Positions 43,192-51,798 of a stretch of DNA of 64,000 bases are shown one piece after another. Source of the DNA: 12-FULL-67-14b sp964628295 (GTDB lineage: Bacteria > Acidobacteriota > Vicinamibacteria > Vicinamibacterales > UBA2999); NCBI GenBank assembly GCA_964628295.1, contig CAZVLS010000002.1, positions 310,001-374,000 on the forward strand. Direction: 5' to 3'. A program made the translations under genes and the position numbers. Position 1 is the stretch's first letter, and the number at the start of each line of letters is the position of its first letter. Under the pieces are notes generated by a model. That model searched no databases. It was not told the origin of the DNA and saw only the letters and a program-made list of their open reading frames with translations.

Positions 43192-44148
43192 GTGAGCGGG
43201 GACCAGGACTCCACCGCACCGGCTGTTTCAGCTAAACTGGATCCAGTGGTCGAAGCTCCTCTGCACTTCATCAAGCCGCGCGAACCCAAGCCGGAATGGC
43301 TCAAGGTTCGTGCCCCGGGATCGGAGAACTATCTGCGGCTGCGCGGCATCATGCGCGACCTCAAGCTGAACACGGTCTGCGAGGATGCGCACTGTCCGAA
43401 CATCGGCGAGTGCTGGCACCACGGTACCGCGACGTTCATGATCCTCGGCGACATCTGCACGCGCGCGTGCACGTATTGCGCGGTGGCGCACGGCCGTCCG
43501 GCGACGCTCGACATCGACGAGCCGCGCCGCGTTGGCGAAGCGGTCGAGAAGATGGGCCTGCAATACGCGGTCATCACGTCCGTCGATCGCGACGATCTGC
43601 CCGATTGCGGCGCCGGCATTTACGCCGAGACCATTCGCGACATCAAGCGGCGCCTGCCGAACTGCCGCGTCGAAGTCCTGATTCCCGATTTCAAGGGCGA
43701 AGAGTCATCGCTGCGCACCGTGCTCGACGCGCGTCCGGATGTGTTGAACCACAACACCGAAACCGTGCCGCGTCTCTATCGCGCCGTGCGCTCGGGCGGG
43801 AAGTATTCGCGCCTGCTCGAATTGCTCGACCGCTCGCGCACCTACGCTCCGGACATCCCGACCAAGACCGGCATGATGATGGGCCTTGGCGAAGAGCACG
43901 ACGAGGTCGTCGAAGTGTTCCGCGATCTCCGCAAGGTCGGCGTCTCGATCCTCACGCTGGGCCAGTATCTGCGCCCGTCCGAGAAGCACGCGGTGATGAC
44001 GCGCTACTACCATCCCGACGAGTTCAAGGAATTGAAGCGCATCGCCATGGGCATGGGCTTCGTCCACGTCGAGGCGGGGCCGCTCGTCCGCAGCTCGTAC
44101 CACGCCCACGAACAGGCCGACGCCGCCCAGGCCGCCCTGGCGCGTTAG
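43192..44148 (+). CDS. lipA: Lipoyl synthase
   Basis: A 318-residue radical-SAM enzyme. The auxiliary cluster is Cys63-x4-Cys68-x5-Cys74 (CEDAHCPNIGEC) and the SAM cluster is Cys89-x3-Cys93-x2-Cys96 (CTRACTYC). VLIPDFKG, NHNTETVPRLY, KTGMMMGLGE and LTLGQYLRPS are further family motifs. It inserts two sulfurs into octanoyl-lysine on lipoyl domains, which the aceF product of this window carries. The GTG at 43192 is the longest start; GTG 43246 (VVEAPLHFIKPRE) is an alternative. A palindrome follows the stop. Confidence 0.95.
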   Translation: MSGDQDSTAPAVSAKLDPVVEAPLHFIKPREPKPEWLKVRAPGSENYLRLRGIMRDLKLNTVCEDAHCPNIGECWHHGTATFMILGDICTRACTYCAVAHGRPATLDIDEPRRVGEAVEKMGLQYAVITSVDRDDLPDCGAGIYAETIRDIKRRLPNCRVEVLIPDFKGEESSLRTVLDARPDVLNHNTETVPRLYRAVRSGGKYSRLLELLDRSRTYAPDIPTKTGMMMGLGEEHDEVVEVFRDLRKVGVSILTLGQYLRPSEKHAVMTRYYHPDEFKELKRIAMGMGFVHVEAGPLVRSSYHAHEQADAAQAALAR

Positions 44149-44155
44149 CCTGCGC

Positions 44156-44171
44156 AGGGCTGCGCAGCCCT
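44156..44171. terminator. Perfect 16-bp palindrome after lipA
   Basis: AGGGCTGCGCAGCCCT begins 8 bp after the lipA stop and is followed by a short T-containing stretch. Probably terminates lipA before the next gene at 44229. Confidence 0.45.
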
Positions 44172-44228
44172 ATTTGCCCTATTGATCCGCTCCCGCGGCG
44201 CCATTACTCTTGGCGCCGGGAGCCCCCC

Positions 44229-45869
44229 ATGAAACGCGGCCTGGTTGCCACTCTCCTCGCGCTCAGTTTCGTGAGTGTCGGGGCGCAGAGCTCCGTCTCA
44301 ATCACCGCCGTCGATCGGCCGAGCGCACCGACGTTCGGCGTCATCATCATCAATGGCAACGGCTTCCTGACCACCGCCGCCATCTCTGTCGCCTTCAGCG
44401 CGCGCGATGCGGTCACGGCCACCGTGCCGGCCGCGGCCGTCACGCCGGGAGCGGTGCGCGTCGCGGTCCCGCCCCTGATCAACAGCAGCACCGGCAACCT
44501 GTTCGACACGCCGGTGGTGGTTGACGTGCAGGTCATCCAGACCACCAGCACGTCGGTGATGACATCCAACGTGCTCGGCGGGTTGACGGTCGAAGCACTG
44601 CCACACGCCGACGGGCCTCCGGGCACCTTCACGCGCGCGTTCCTGCGCACGATCCTCGACATCCAGAACGATTTGCGCACCGCCCGTCGTTCGAGTTCCG
44701 GCTTCGGCGATGTGGTCAACGCCTCGCAGTCGTTCACGGACGCGCAGACGTCGTTGATCGATTCGGTGGCCCTGATCCTGAGCGCTCAGGACGCGACCAC
44801 CAACCTGCCGACGCCAGACAGCCTGCCGTTGTCGGTCAGCCAGCGCACGTTGCGGGCGATGGATCGCGTCGGCTCCGGCTTCGTGCAACAGGCCAACAGC
44901 ATCTATCGCGCCGCGGAGCCCAATCCGCCCGCGCGCTCGACGTCGTGCGCCTGCAATCCGATCAGCGACCTCGACCGCTCGCTGTGCGAGTTCCGCCAGA
45001 ACCCGTGCAGCGGCTATGAACCGTCGCGCCGGGTGAACGTGGACGTGGCCGCCAATCTGTATGGCGCGCAGTTCAGCGCGCTTGGCAGCTGGGCGGCCGG
45101 CGGGCTATCGAACGCATCGCAGGTGGGATCGGAGACGGCCGGCGGCATCGGGCTGATCGTCGCCCAGGCCTTCGCATACGTGGCGGCCGTAATCTCCGGC
45201 ACCGAACCGCCGGGGTCGTCGTCTCTGCGCGACAACGGATTGTTATTACTCGAGGACTTGATGAACAGCGGCCTGGGGGTGTTCGCAGGACTCAAGTCCG
45301 CGACCGAACTGACGCAGGCGGCCGAGTCGCTGATCCATCAAGCCAAGGGCGCTTCGTCGACGTCGCCGCAGGGCGGCCTGATCACGCCGGCACCACTGCC
45401 GCAGAATCCTCCGGCGAACACGCGGCCCGCGCGCGTTTACACCGGTATCGGAGTCGGACCCAAATGGATCGCCACGCCGGTCAACCAGCAGGTGACGACG
45501 CTCGCCGCGGCGACCATTCCAACGTCACCGGCCAGCCGGTTCAATGGGACCTACGCCGGGACGGCTGGCGCCGTGTGCACGATCAGTGGTCCCGACATTG
45601 GATCGATGACGCAGTCGGCGTCGGAAGCCGTCACCGGCATCGTGGTGCTGAACGGAACGATCACTGGAGGAGGAACGGTGTCCGACACCGGGCGCTTCAC
45701 CGCACCAGCCGTCTCGGCGAGCGGGATCAGCTGCACCACCGGAGGCTTCTTCTGGTCGGTCGGCACGGCTGCGACGGAAGCCGGCGCCACCGGGTCCGTG
45801 ACCTGCAGCGGCGGCGTGCCCGGCGCCACGATCAGATGCGCAGGGACGTTTATCCTGCGGCGTCAGTAG
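44229..45869 (+). CDS. Secreted IPT/TIG-domain-like protein of unknown function
   Basis: About 546 residues with signal peptide (LVATLLALSFVSVGAQ). Residues about 20-120 look like an IPT/TIG immunoglobulin-like domain (APTFGVIIINGNGFLTTAAISVAFSARDAVTATVPAAAVTPGAVRVAVPP). The middle is helical with a cysteine cluster (STSCACNPISDLDRSLCEFRQNPCSGYE). The last 100 residues are a Gly/Thr-rich beta domain with three further cysteines. I recognise no overall family. The frame is open upstream through lipA, but the start at ATG 44229 is set by the signal peptide. Confidence 0.65.
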   Translation: MKRGLVATLLALSFVSVGAQSSVSITAVDRPSAPTFGVIIINGNGFLTTAAISVAFSARDAVTATVPAAAVTPGAVRVAVPPLINSSTGNLFDTPVVVDVQVIQTTSTSVMTSNVLGGLTVEALPHADGPPGTFTRAFLRTILDIQNDLRTARRSSSGFGDVVNASQSFTDAQTSLIDSVALILSAQDATTNLPTPDSLPLSVSQRTLRAMDRVGSGFVQQANSIYRAAEPNPPARSTSCACNPISDLDRSLCEFRQNPCSGYEPSRRVNVDVAANLYGAQFSALGSWAAGGLSNASQVGSETAGGIGLIVAQAFAYVAAVISGTEPPGSSSLRDNGLLLLEDLMNSGLGVFAGLKSATELTQAAESLIHQAKGASSTSPQGGLITPAPLPQNPPANTRPARVYTGIGVGPKWIATPVNQQVTTLAAATIPTSPASRFNGTYAGTAGAVCTISGPDIGSMTQSASEAVTGIVVLNGTITGGGTVSDTGRFTAPAVSASGISCTTGGFFWSVGTAATEAGATGSVTCSGGVPGATIRCAGTFILRRQ

Positions 45870-45876
45870 GAGTGCC

Positions 45877-47553
45877 CTAACAGGTCAGGCACTTGTGATT
45901 GTTGACGGCTCCGAGACTCTCGAGCAGCTTGATCGTCTCCGGATACGGCTGCGTGCGCTGCACCGGTCCGTTGGCCACATCAATCGTCGTCTGCCCGCTG
46001 CGATTGACCTTCTTGACGTCGGCCCCCTTCGCCACGAGGAACCTGATCATCTCGTTATCACCACGCGACGCAGCGAGGTGCACCACCGTGTTGCCGTCAG
46101 CGTCAACCGCGTTCACATCCGCACCTAGCTCTTCGACGAGATACTTCACCGCCGGCAGCATCCCAGCCGGCGCGACGTGATGCGAGTTGCCGGCAAAGCC
46201 CGTGGCGTAACCCGGACCCGCGGCCGCGAGCAGCGGGCTCGCATTCGCGCCGCCAACCGGCACCGGCGGCAACCCTGTCTTGTCCGCGCCACCGGCGGGA
46301 TCCTCTGGACCGCGGCGCGCAAACAACCTCATCGTCGGGATGCTGGGGTCGGCACCGTGATCGACGAGCAGCTTCATCGCTGCCACGTCTGCCGCATAGG
46401 CCGCGCGCCAGAATGCAGTGGCTCCTGCTTCATCCACACCCGACTGGTCGAAGTTGTAGCCGGAGTACCACACCTTGCGGCGCACGCGCGCATTCGGATC
46501 GGCGCCCTTCGCCAGCAGCCGCTGCATCACGTCGAGATAGCCGACTGACTGCTGCAGGTAGGCGCGCGGCTGCGGGTAGGCCGCGATTGGCGCCCACTGC
46601 ACGTTGAGCACCGCATACAGCGGCGACACACCGGCATCACTGACGAGATTCGGGTTCGCGCCCTTGTCGAGCAGGAACATCGCGAGATCGTAGTGGCCAT
46701 TGATCAACGCGGTCAGCATCGGCGAAGCCTGGTCGCCGGGGCTGACGAGGTTGACGTCCACGCCGGCCTCGACGAGCGCCTTCACCGCGCGGGCACTGCC
46801 CTGCCGCGCGGCAAAGTGCATGGCCGTCAAGCCGCCCTGCGAGCCGATCAGTTCGTTGTAACGGTAGCCACGCGTCACGCCGGCGACACCACCACCGGGC
46901 TGCTGCTGTTGCGGACGCCCGGTCCCGTCATCGACCACCGTCGTCAACGAGGTCAGATCCGCGACGGTCGAGGCGACCTTCCAGTCCGCGCCGCGCTGCA
47001 GCAACAGCGCGACAACTTCGGCGCGATCGAGACCTGCGGCGACCATCAACGCCGTCTGGCCGAAGCCCTTTTCTTTCGCATTGATGTCGGCGCCGGTCTC
47101 GATGAGGCGGGTGACCGTGTCGGTGCTGCCGGAACGCGCCGCCAGCATCAACGACGTGGCGCCGGTGGAGGTCGAGCTGTTGATATCCGCGCCGGCGGCG
47201 ATCAGCGCCGCGACCACGGCGGCATGTCCGCCCTGGCTGGCCATGTGCAGCGGCGTAATGCCCCCAAGACGCGTCGTCGCCCGGATGTTTGCGCCCGCCG
47301 ACAACAGCATCTGCGTCAGCGCCGCGTCACCATTGCTCGCCGCCCAGTGCAGCGCCGTCATGCCATCGCCCTGGGCGCCGTTGACGTCCGCGCCGTTCTT
47401 GAGCAGCGCCTTCACCGCGGCGGCGTCCCTGGCCTTTGCCGCATCAGCCACATCGGTGCCGGTGGCTGCCACGGACCCGCTGAGGAGCAGCAGTCCCGCA
47501 ATCAGCAATCCGCAATTGATCCGCAACCCGAAATCCGAAATCCGCAATCTCAC
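45877..47553 (-). CDS. Secreted ankyrin-repeat protein
   Basis: A 558-residue exported protein of about ten ankyrin repeats (MTALHWAASNGDAALTQMLLSAGANI, ITPLHMASQGGHAAVVAALIAAGADI, HLAASRGDNEMIRFLVAKGADV). The signal peptide (RISDFGLRINCGLLIAGLLLL) is encoded by a heptamer repeat array. It is the last gene of the DUF1592-DUF1552-ankyrin operon and overlaps the DUF1552 stop by 4 bp. Such ankyrin proteins probably serve as periplasmic protein-binding scaffolds for the partner proteins. It ends NHKCLTC with two cysteines. Confidence 0.88.
   Translation of the reverse strand: MRLRISDFGLRINCGLLIAGLLLLSGSVAATGTDVADAAKARDAAAVKALLKNGADVNGAQGDGMTALHWAASNGDAALTQMLLSAGANIRATTRLGGITPLHMASQGGHAAVVAALIAAGADINSSTSTGATSLMLAARSGSTDTVTRLIETGADINAKEKGFGQTALMVAAGLDRAEVVALLLQRGADWKVASTVADLTSLTTVVDDGTGRPQQQQPGGGVAGVTRGYRYNELIGSQGGLTAMHFAARQGSARAVKALVEAGVDVNLVSPGDQASPMLTALINGHYDLAMFLLDKGANPNLVSDAGVSPLYAVLNVQWAPIAAYPQPRAYLQQSVGYLDVMQRLLAKGADPNARVRRKVWYSGYNFDQSGVDEAGATAFWRAAYAADVAAMKLLVDHGADPSIPTMRLFARRGPEDPAGGADKTGLPPVPVGGANASPLLAAAGPGYATGFAGNSHHVAPAGMLPAVKYLVEELGADVNAVDADGNTVVHLAASRGDNEMIRFLVAKGADVKKVNRSGQTTIDVANGPVQRTQPYPETIKLLESLGAVNNHKCLTC
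47498..47550 (-). repeat. GCAATCC/GAAATCC heptamer array forming a signal peptide
   Basis: Units at 47498, 47505, 47523, 47530, 47537 and 47544 (GCAATCA, GCAATCC, GCAACCC, GAAATCC, GAAATCC, GCAATCT) with one longer unit between. On the coding strand they supply nearly all signal-peptide codons of the ankyrin gene. Confidence 0.75.
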
Positions 47554-48929
47554 GACTGCACCACGTTGAGGTCCATTGCTTTCGTGGAGTCGCCGAACTG
47601 CTTGATGTCGACGCCGATGCCGTTCAGGGCGGCCAGCATCGCGTTCGCCATCGGCGCGCCGTCTTCAGCCTTGATGTGCCGGTTGCCCTTCAACGCACCG
47701 CCGGCCTTGCCCAGGAAGAACAGCGGGCAGCGCTTGTGGTTGTGCAGGTTGGAGTTGCCCATCGCCGAGCCGTAGATGATCAGCGAGTTGTCGAGCACGG
47801 TGCCCTCGCCATCCGGAATCTTCTTCAACTTGTCGAGCAGATACGGCACCAGGCCCACGTGGTAGGTGTTGATCTTCTGGAAGTCGGCGATGCGATCTTC
47901 ACGATCGAGGTGATGCGATCCGGTGTGGAACGCCGCGGTGGATCCGCTTGCCGCGAACACGCGATTCGACACGTCGCGGCTGAACTTGAACGAGAAGATG
48001 CGCGTGGTGTCGGCCGCGAACGCGACGGCCTGAAGGTCGAACATCAGCTTGACGTGCTCTTCGAATGAATCCGGCACGCCAATCGGCGCGCCGGGCAACT
48101 CGCGCGGCTCGCCGGTCTGGTTGCTCTGCTCGACCTTTTGGATGCGGCGTTCGATCTCGCGGACATCATCAAGGTAGTCCGACAGCCGTGCGCGATCCGC
48201 CGGTCCGAGACGACGACGCAGATCTGCGACCGATTCGGTCACGAAGTCGAGGATGCTCTGGTCATCCTTGCGGCGCGCCCGGCGCGCTTCCGGCGTGGCG
48301 CCCACGCCGAACAACTGATCGAACACCGCGCGCGGATCGCGAATCATCGGCAGCGGATCTTCAGGCGTCGCCCAGCTGATGGTGTCGGTATACACGCACG
48401 AGTAGTTGTACGAGCAGCCGCCGGCCTGGTCGACATTCTCGATGCACAGCTGCATCGAGGGGATCGGCGTGGCGTCCCCGAACTTCTGCGCGTAGATCTG
48501 GTCGAACGAGGTGCCGGCAAACACGTCCGAGCCCTGCGTCTGCTTTGGCTTCGACTGCGTCAGGAACACGGCGGCGGAACGGAAATGATCGGCGCCGATT
48601 TCAGACGCGGCAAACGCTTCCGCATTGCGGACATCGGTGTTCGACACGATCGTCAGGTAATCGCGATACGGCTCGAGGGACTTCAGGCTGGTCGGGCTCA
48701 AGTCGAAGGCGGAACCCGTCGCGGCCGGCGACCACATGTTCTTCTTGATGCCGTAGGCGGTGCTGCCGGCGGCGCCGTGCACCATTTCCATGGCGATCAA
48801 GCGCACGGGCTTCCTGCCCTGCGCAATCGCGCCGGCCGGCGACATCGCATCAAGAAACGGCAGCGCCACCGTCGCACCCAGACCTTTGAGCGCGGTGCGG
48901 CGTGAAAGCTTTTGACCGGTAACAAACAT
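47550..48929 (-). CDS. DUF1552 protein with Tat signal
   Basis: A 459-residue DUF1552 protein. The N-terminus has a twin-arginine signal (LSRRTALKGLGATVALPFLDAM). The family segments RLIAMEMVHGAAGS, SIPSMQLCIENVDQAGGCSYNYSC, and the C-terminal GSAMGNSNLHNHKRCPLFFLGKAGGALKGNRH are intact. DUF1552 proteins are distantly sulfatase/DUF1501-like and are almost always paired with a DUF1592 cytochrome-type protein. Function unproven; a role in exported polymer or polyphenol oxidation has been suggested for planctomycete and acidobacterial pairs, but that is inference here. Confidence 0.9.
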   Translation of the reverse strand: MFVTGQKLSRRTALKGLGATVALPFLDAMSPAGAIAQGRKPVRLIAMEMVHGAAGSTAYGIKKNMWSPAATGSAFDLSPTSLKSLEPYRDYLTIVSNTDVRNAEAFAASEIGADHFRSAAVFLTQSKPKQTQGSDVFAGTSFDQIYAQKFGDATPIPSMQLCIENVDQAGGCSYNYSCVYTDTISWATPEDPLPMIRDPRAVFDQLFGVGATPEARRARRKDDQSILDFVTESVADLRRRLGPADRARLSDYLDDVREIERRIQKVEQSNQTGEPRELPGAPIGVPDSFEEHVKLMFDLQAVAFAADTTRIFSFKFSRDVSNRVFAASGSTAAFHTGSHHLDREDRIADFQKINTYHVGLVPYLLDKLKKIPDGEGTVLDNSLIIYGSAMGNSNLHNHKRCPLFFLGKAGGALKGNRHIKAEDGAPMANAMLAALNGIGVDIKQFGDSTKAMDLNVVQS

Positions 48930-51400
48930 TAGCGTTTTCTCTTTTCTGAGCTATCTGTGCCTTCTGCGGCTGATGCTTTGTCTGTGCTCTCCGTGGCGCG
49001 CTGCGAGGCGGGCAGCCTGGCCATCCTGAACGCATCCGATTCGATCACGCCGTTCACAAAGGCACTGATGCGGTAGTTCTGCGCGGCGGCGTCGCGGATG
49101 ATGCGGCGAATCGCCGGCATGTCGAATGCCTCCACGCGGCGGCCCAGCGCGTAGGTCATCAGGCTGCGCGTGAAGCTCAGCATGACCACGTCCTTGTGAC
49201 GCAGCAACGCGTTGCGAAGACCGTCCGGGCCTTCAATGGCTTCGCCGTCGAACAACTGTCCCTTCGTATCCACCGTGACGCCGCCATCGCGAATGCGCCA
49301 CTTGCCCGTCGCATCAAAGTTCTCGAGCGCAAGACCGAGCGGATCGATCACGCGGTGGCACGACGTGCACTGCGGGTTGCTGCGGTGCTGCTCCATGCGC
49401 TCGCGCACCGACAGCGCGCGGCCCGAATCAGCCGTGCCCTTGGTCTCTTCGAGCGCAGGCACGTTTGGCGGCGGGGGTGGCGGAGGCGATCCGAGGAGCA
49501 CTTCCATCACCCACTTGCCGCGCTGCACGGGCGAAGTGCGCTCGGCGATCGACGTCAGCGTCAGCACGCTGCCGTGACCGAGAATGCCACGACGCCCCTC
49601 GGGCAGCGTGACGCGGCGGAACTCGGAGCCGGTCACGTTCGGGATGCCGTAGTGACGCGCGACCCGCTCGTTGACGTAGGTGTAGTCGGCGGTCAGCAGG
49701 TCGAGGAGGCTGCGATCCTCGCGTACCAGGCTGGTGAAGAACTGCTCCGTCTCCGTCTTCAACGCGAGCGACAGCGTTTGATCGGAGTAGGGATAGAGGA
49801 TCGGATCCGGAATCACCTTCTCGATGTCCTGCAGGCGCAGCCACTGCGACGCGAACCGGGCGCCGAGGGCATCGTTGCCAGGCATCACGAGCATGCGCTT
49901 CGCCTGGCGGCGCAGCGCGATCGGCGTCGACAGCGTGCCGGCCGTAGCGGCCTTCATCAGCTCCGCGTCGGGACCACGTCCCGTGACAAAGAACGACAGC
50001 CGCGAGGCCAGCTCGTAGTCGCTGATGCGATACGCAGCGTTGGTCAACCGCGCGGGTGTCTCCTCCACGCGGAACAGGAACTGCGGGCTCGCCAGGATCG
50101 CCTCGAGCGCCTTGGTGATGCCCATCTCGAAATTCCGCTCTTCCCTGCCGCGCGCGTAGAACTGCATCAGCCGCGCGTGATCCTTCTCCGCGACCGGACG
50201 GCGAAACGCCTGCGTCGCGAGGCGGCGCACGATATCGGCCGCGCACGACGATTCCTCTGGCTGCGTCAGCGGACGGCACTGGAACACCCGGCGGCGGCTG
50301 GGCGTGTCGCTGACGCCGGTGACGCGGTGCGGACCGATGACGCTGAGGCTGCGCAGGTGCGGGAGTGTGGTGATACCGGGCGCAATGCCGATCTCCGTGT
50401 CCGCCATCGTGTGATCGATCGGCGCGATCAGGTCGTTGATCAATCCTTCGAAGCGCTGGATGAATGCCGCGGTGACGCGATGCGTGCCGGCCTTCACGTG
50501 GATCGGCGCCGTCTTGAGCGTCAGGCCGGTCTTCTCCTCGCTCATGCGCGGATCGATCTGGAAGATCGCGAGGCGCGCGCCGTCAAGCGACACCTCAATT
50601 TCTTCGCCGGGTCGCGTGTTGCCGAACAGGAACCCGAGCGGCTCCGCGAAGAAGTCCATGCTGAACACGTACTCGCCGTCGGCGACGAACGTGTGATCGA
50701 CCGAGATGCCGCCGCGCGTCCCCGGCGGTGCGCCTTTGACGTGCGACATCTGTGACGCTGTCTTGGGCAGCTTGAAGGTGGCCTGCGTGGCCGAGCCGGC
50801 AGGGTCACCGATCGCGAGCATCGCAATGCGGCTTGCCGCCCGCAGGTAGCCCTCCATCAGCGTCGGGGAAAACGTCTGCACGTCGGCGACGTTGTCGAAA
50901 CCGTCGCTGATCGTGTCCGCCGGCAGGAACGCGGTCACGTCCACATCAAGATCGAGCAGGGCGCGAATCTCGCGCGCGTACTCGGCGCGATTCAACCGCT
51001 GGAACGGACGCCAGCCTGGATTCGGATCGCTGCTCGCAAGCGCGTCCATCCGCGTTTCAAGCGCGGCGACCAGCTGCGTGATCTGCTCCGGCGCGGGACG
51101 ACGAGCGCCGCTCGGCGGCATCATCCCCGCGCGAAGCTTGTGGATCATCTTCTCGGTCAGCTCACGCTGCGACGAGGCGCGCGTGACGTCCCATCCCGCG
51201 AGCGTCAGCTCACCGGCCTTGCTGCGATCGTTGTGGCAGCCGGCGCAGTAGGTCTTAACCAATTCGGCTTGCGCCGATGGCGCCATGCCGACGGCATGCG
51301 AAGCGACGGGAGCCACGGCGGGTTTCGGAGGTGACTGCTGCGCGGCCATCGACACGCTGATGGCGCACACCGCGGCGGCGCTGAAGAGAATTCGTCTCAC
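48929..51400 (-). CDS. DUF1587/1592/1588/1585 diheme cytochrome-type protein
   Basis: An 823-residue exported protein (signal peptide to MAAQQ). An N-terminal heme site Cys52-x2-Cys55-His56 (YCAGCHND) is followed by DUF1587 (NRAEYAREIRALLDLDVDV), DUF1595, DUF1592 (MGITKALEAILASPQFLFRVEE), DUF1588 (RRGILGHGSVLTLTSIAERTSPVQRGKWV) and DUF1585 with a second CxxCH (NPQCTSCHRVIDPLG). It probably accepts electrons in the periplasm. The last 20 or so residues are encoded by a copy of the CAGAAGGC-type element (48951-48996). First gene of the operon with DUF1552 and the ankyrin protein. Confidence 0.92.
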   Translation of the reverse strand: MRRILFSAAAVCAISVSMAAQQSPPKPAVAPVASHAVGMAPSAQAELVKTYCAGCHNDRSKAGELTLAGWDVTRASSQRELTEKMIHKLRAGMMPPSGARRPAPEQITQLVAALETRMDALASSDPNPGWRPFQRLNRAEYAREIRALLDLDVDVTAFLPADTISDGFDNVADVQTFSPTLMEGYLRAASRIAMLAIGDPAGSATQATFKLPKTASQMSHVKGAPPGTRGGISVDHTFVADGEYVFSMDFFAEPLGFLFGNTRPGEEIEVSLDGARLAIFQIDPRMSEEKTGLTLKTAPIHVKAGTHRVTAAFIQRFEGLINDLIAPIDHTMADTEIGIAPGITTLPHLRSLSVIGPHRVTGVSDTPSRRRVFQCRPLTQPEESSCAADIVRRLATQAFRRPVAEKDHARLMQFYARGREERNFEMGITKALEAILASPQFLFRVEETPARLTNAAYRISDYELASRLSFFVTGRGPDAELMKAATAGTLSTPIALRRQAKRMLVMPGNDALGARFASQWLRLQDIEKVIPDPILYPYSDQTLSLALKTETEQFFTSLVREDRSLLDLLTADYTYVNERVARHYGIPNVTGSEFRRVTLPEGRRGILGHGSVLTLTSIAERTSPVQRGKWVMEVLLGSPPPPPPPNVPALEETKGTADSGRALSVRERMEQHRSNPQCTSCHRVIDPLGLALENFDATGKWRIRDGGVTVDTKGQLFDGEAIEGPDGLRNALLRHKDVVMLSFTRSLMTYALGRRVEAFDMPAIRRIIRDAAAQNYRISAFVNGVIESDAFRMARLPASQRATESTDKASAAEGTDSSEKRKR
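48951..48996 (-). repeat. CAGAAGGCACAGA-type element inside the 3' end of a coding region
   Basis: On the minus strand, units GGAGAGCACAGACA and CGCAGAAGGCACAGA occur about 27 bp apart. They encode the ATESTDKASAAEGTDS tail of the DUF1592-type protein. Confidence 0.55.
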
Positions 51401-51448
51401 TGCGGGAAGTATAAGGGCTGGTAGGGCCCGCCGGACCAGCCTTCCCCC

Positions 51449-51476
51449 TTGACTTACCCAATGTAAGATCGATAAT
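51449..51476 (+). promoter_or_regulatory. PadR gene promoter with inverted repeat
   Basis: TTGACT (51449-51454), 16 bp, GATAAT (51471-51476). CTTAC (51453-51457) and GTAAG (51463-51467) form an inverted repeat between the two boxes, placed to let the PadR product repress itself. The start would be about four bases before the ATG. Confidence 0.55.
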
Positions 51477-51486
51477 CAGCACATAA

Positions 51487-51798
51487 ATGGAGAGTCTGCC
51501 CAAGCTTTCAGGAACCGAACGCCAGATCATCGAGCTGCTGTCCGAGCACCAGGAGTTGTTCGGACTCCAAATGGTCGAACTTTCGCAGGGTGCGTTGAAG
51601 CGTGGGACGGTCTACGTCACGCTCGGTCGGATGCAGGAGAAGGGCTATCTGGAATCGCGGCAGGAACCGCTGCCCGACGGGGCCATAGGGTTACCGCGGC
51701 GGCTCTATCGGCCGACCGGACTGGCGATGCGCATTCTCGCGACGTGGAAGGCCGCTGAGCAGATGTTCGTGAGCGGCGTGAATCCGGAGGAAGCATGA
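51487..51798 (+). CDS. PadR-family transcriptional regulator
   Basis: A 103-residue winged-helix regulator: LSGTERQIIELLSEHQELFGLQMVELSQGALKRGTVYVTLGRMQEKGYLESRQEP is the PadR DNA-binding domain with the GTVYVTLGRM recognition helix. Only a short dimerisation helix follows. It overlaps the next gene by 4 bp (ATGA) and probably controls its own operon of two membrane proteins. PadR regulators of Acidobacteriota often precede permease genes, but usually MacB-like ones. Confidence 0.88.
   Translation: MESLPKLSGTERQIIELLSEHQELFGLQMVELSQGALKRGTVYVTLGRMQEKGYLESRQEPLPDGAIGLPRRLYRPTGLAMRILATWKAAEQMFVSGVNPEEA

Noticed and set aside
42921..43235. Small 104-codon open frame upstream of lipA
   Set aside because: Arg/Ser/Gly-rich without any motif, overlaps the lipA start and has no ribosome site.
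43296..44228. Upstream extension of the secreted IPT-like protein through lipA
   Set aside because: This part is an out-of-frame reading of lipA; the signal peptide at 44229 marks the true start.
49196..50755. Open frame of 519 codons antisense to the DUF1592 gene
   Set aside because: The DUF1592 protein has two heme motifs and all expected domains in order; the antisense frame has no domain.
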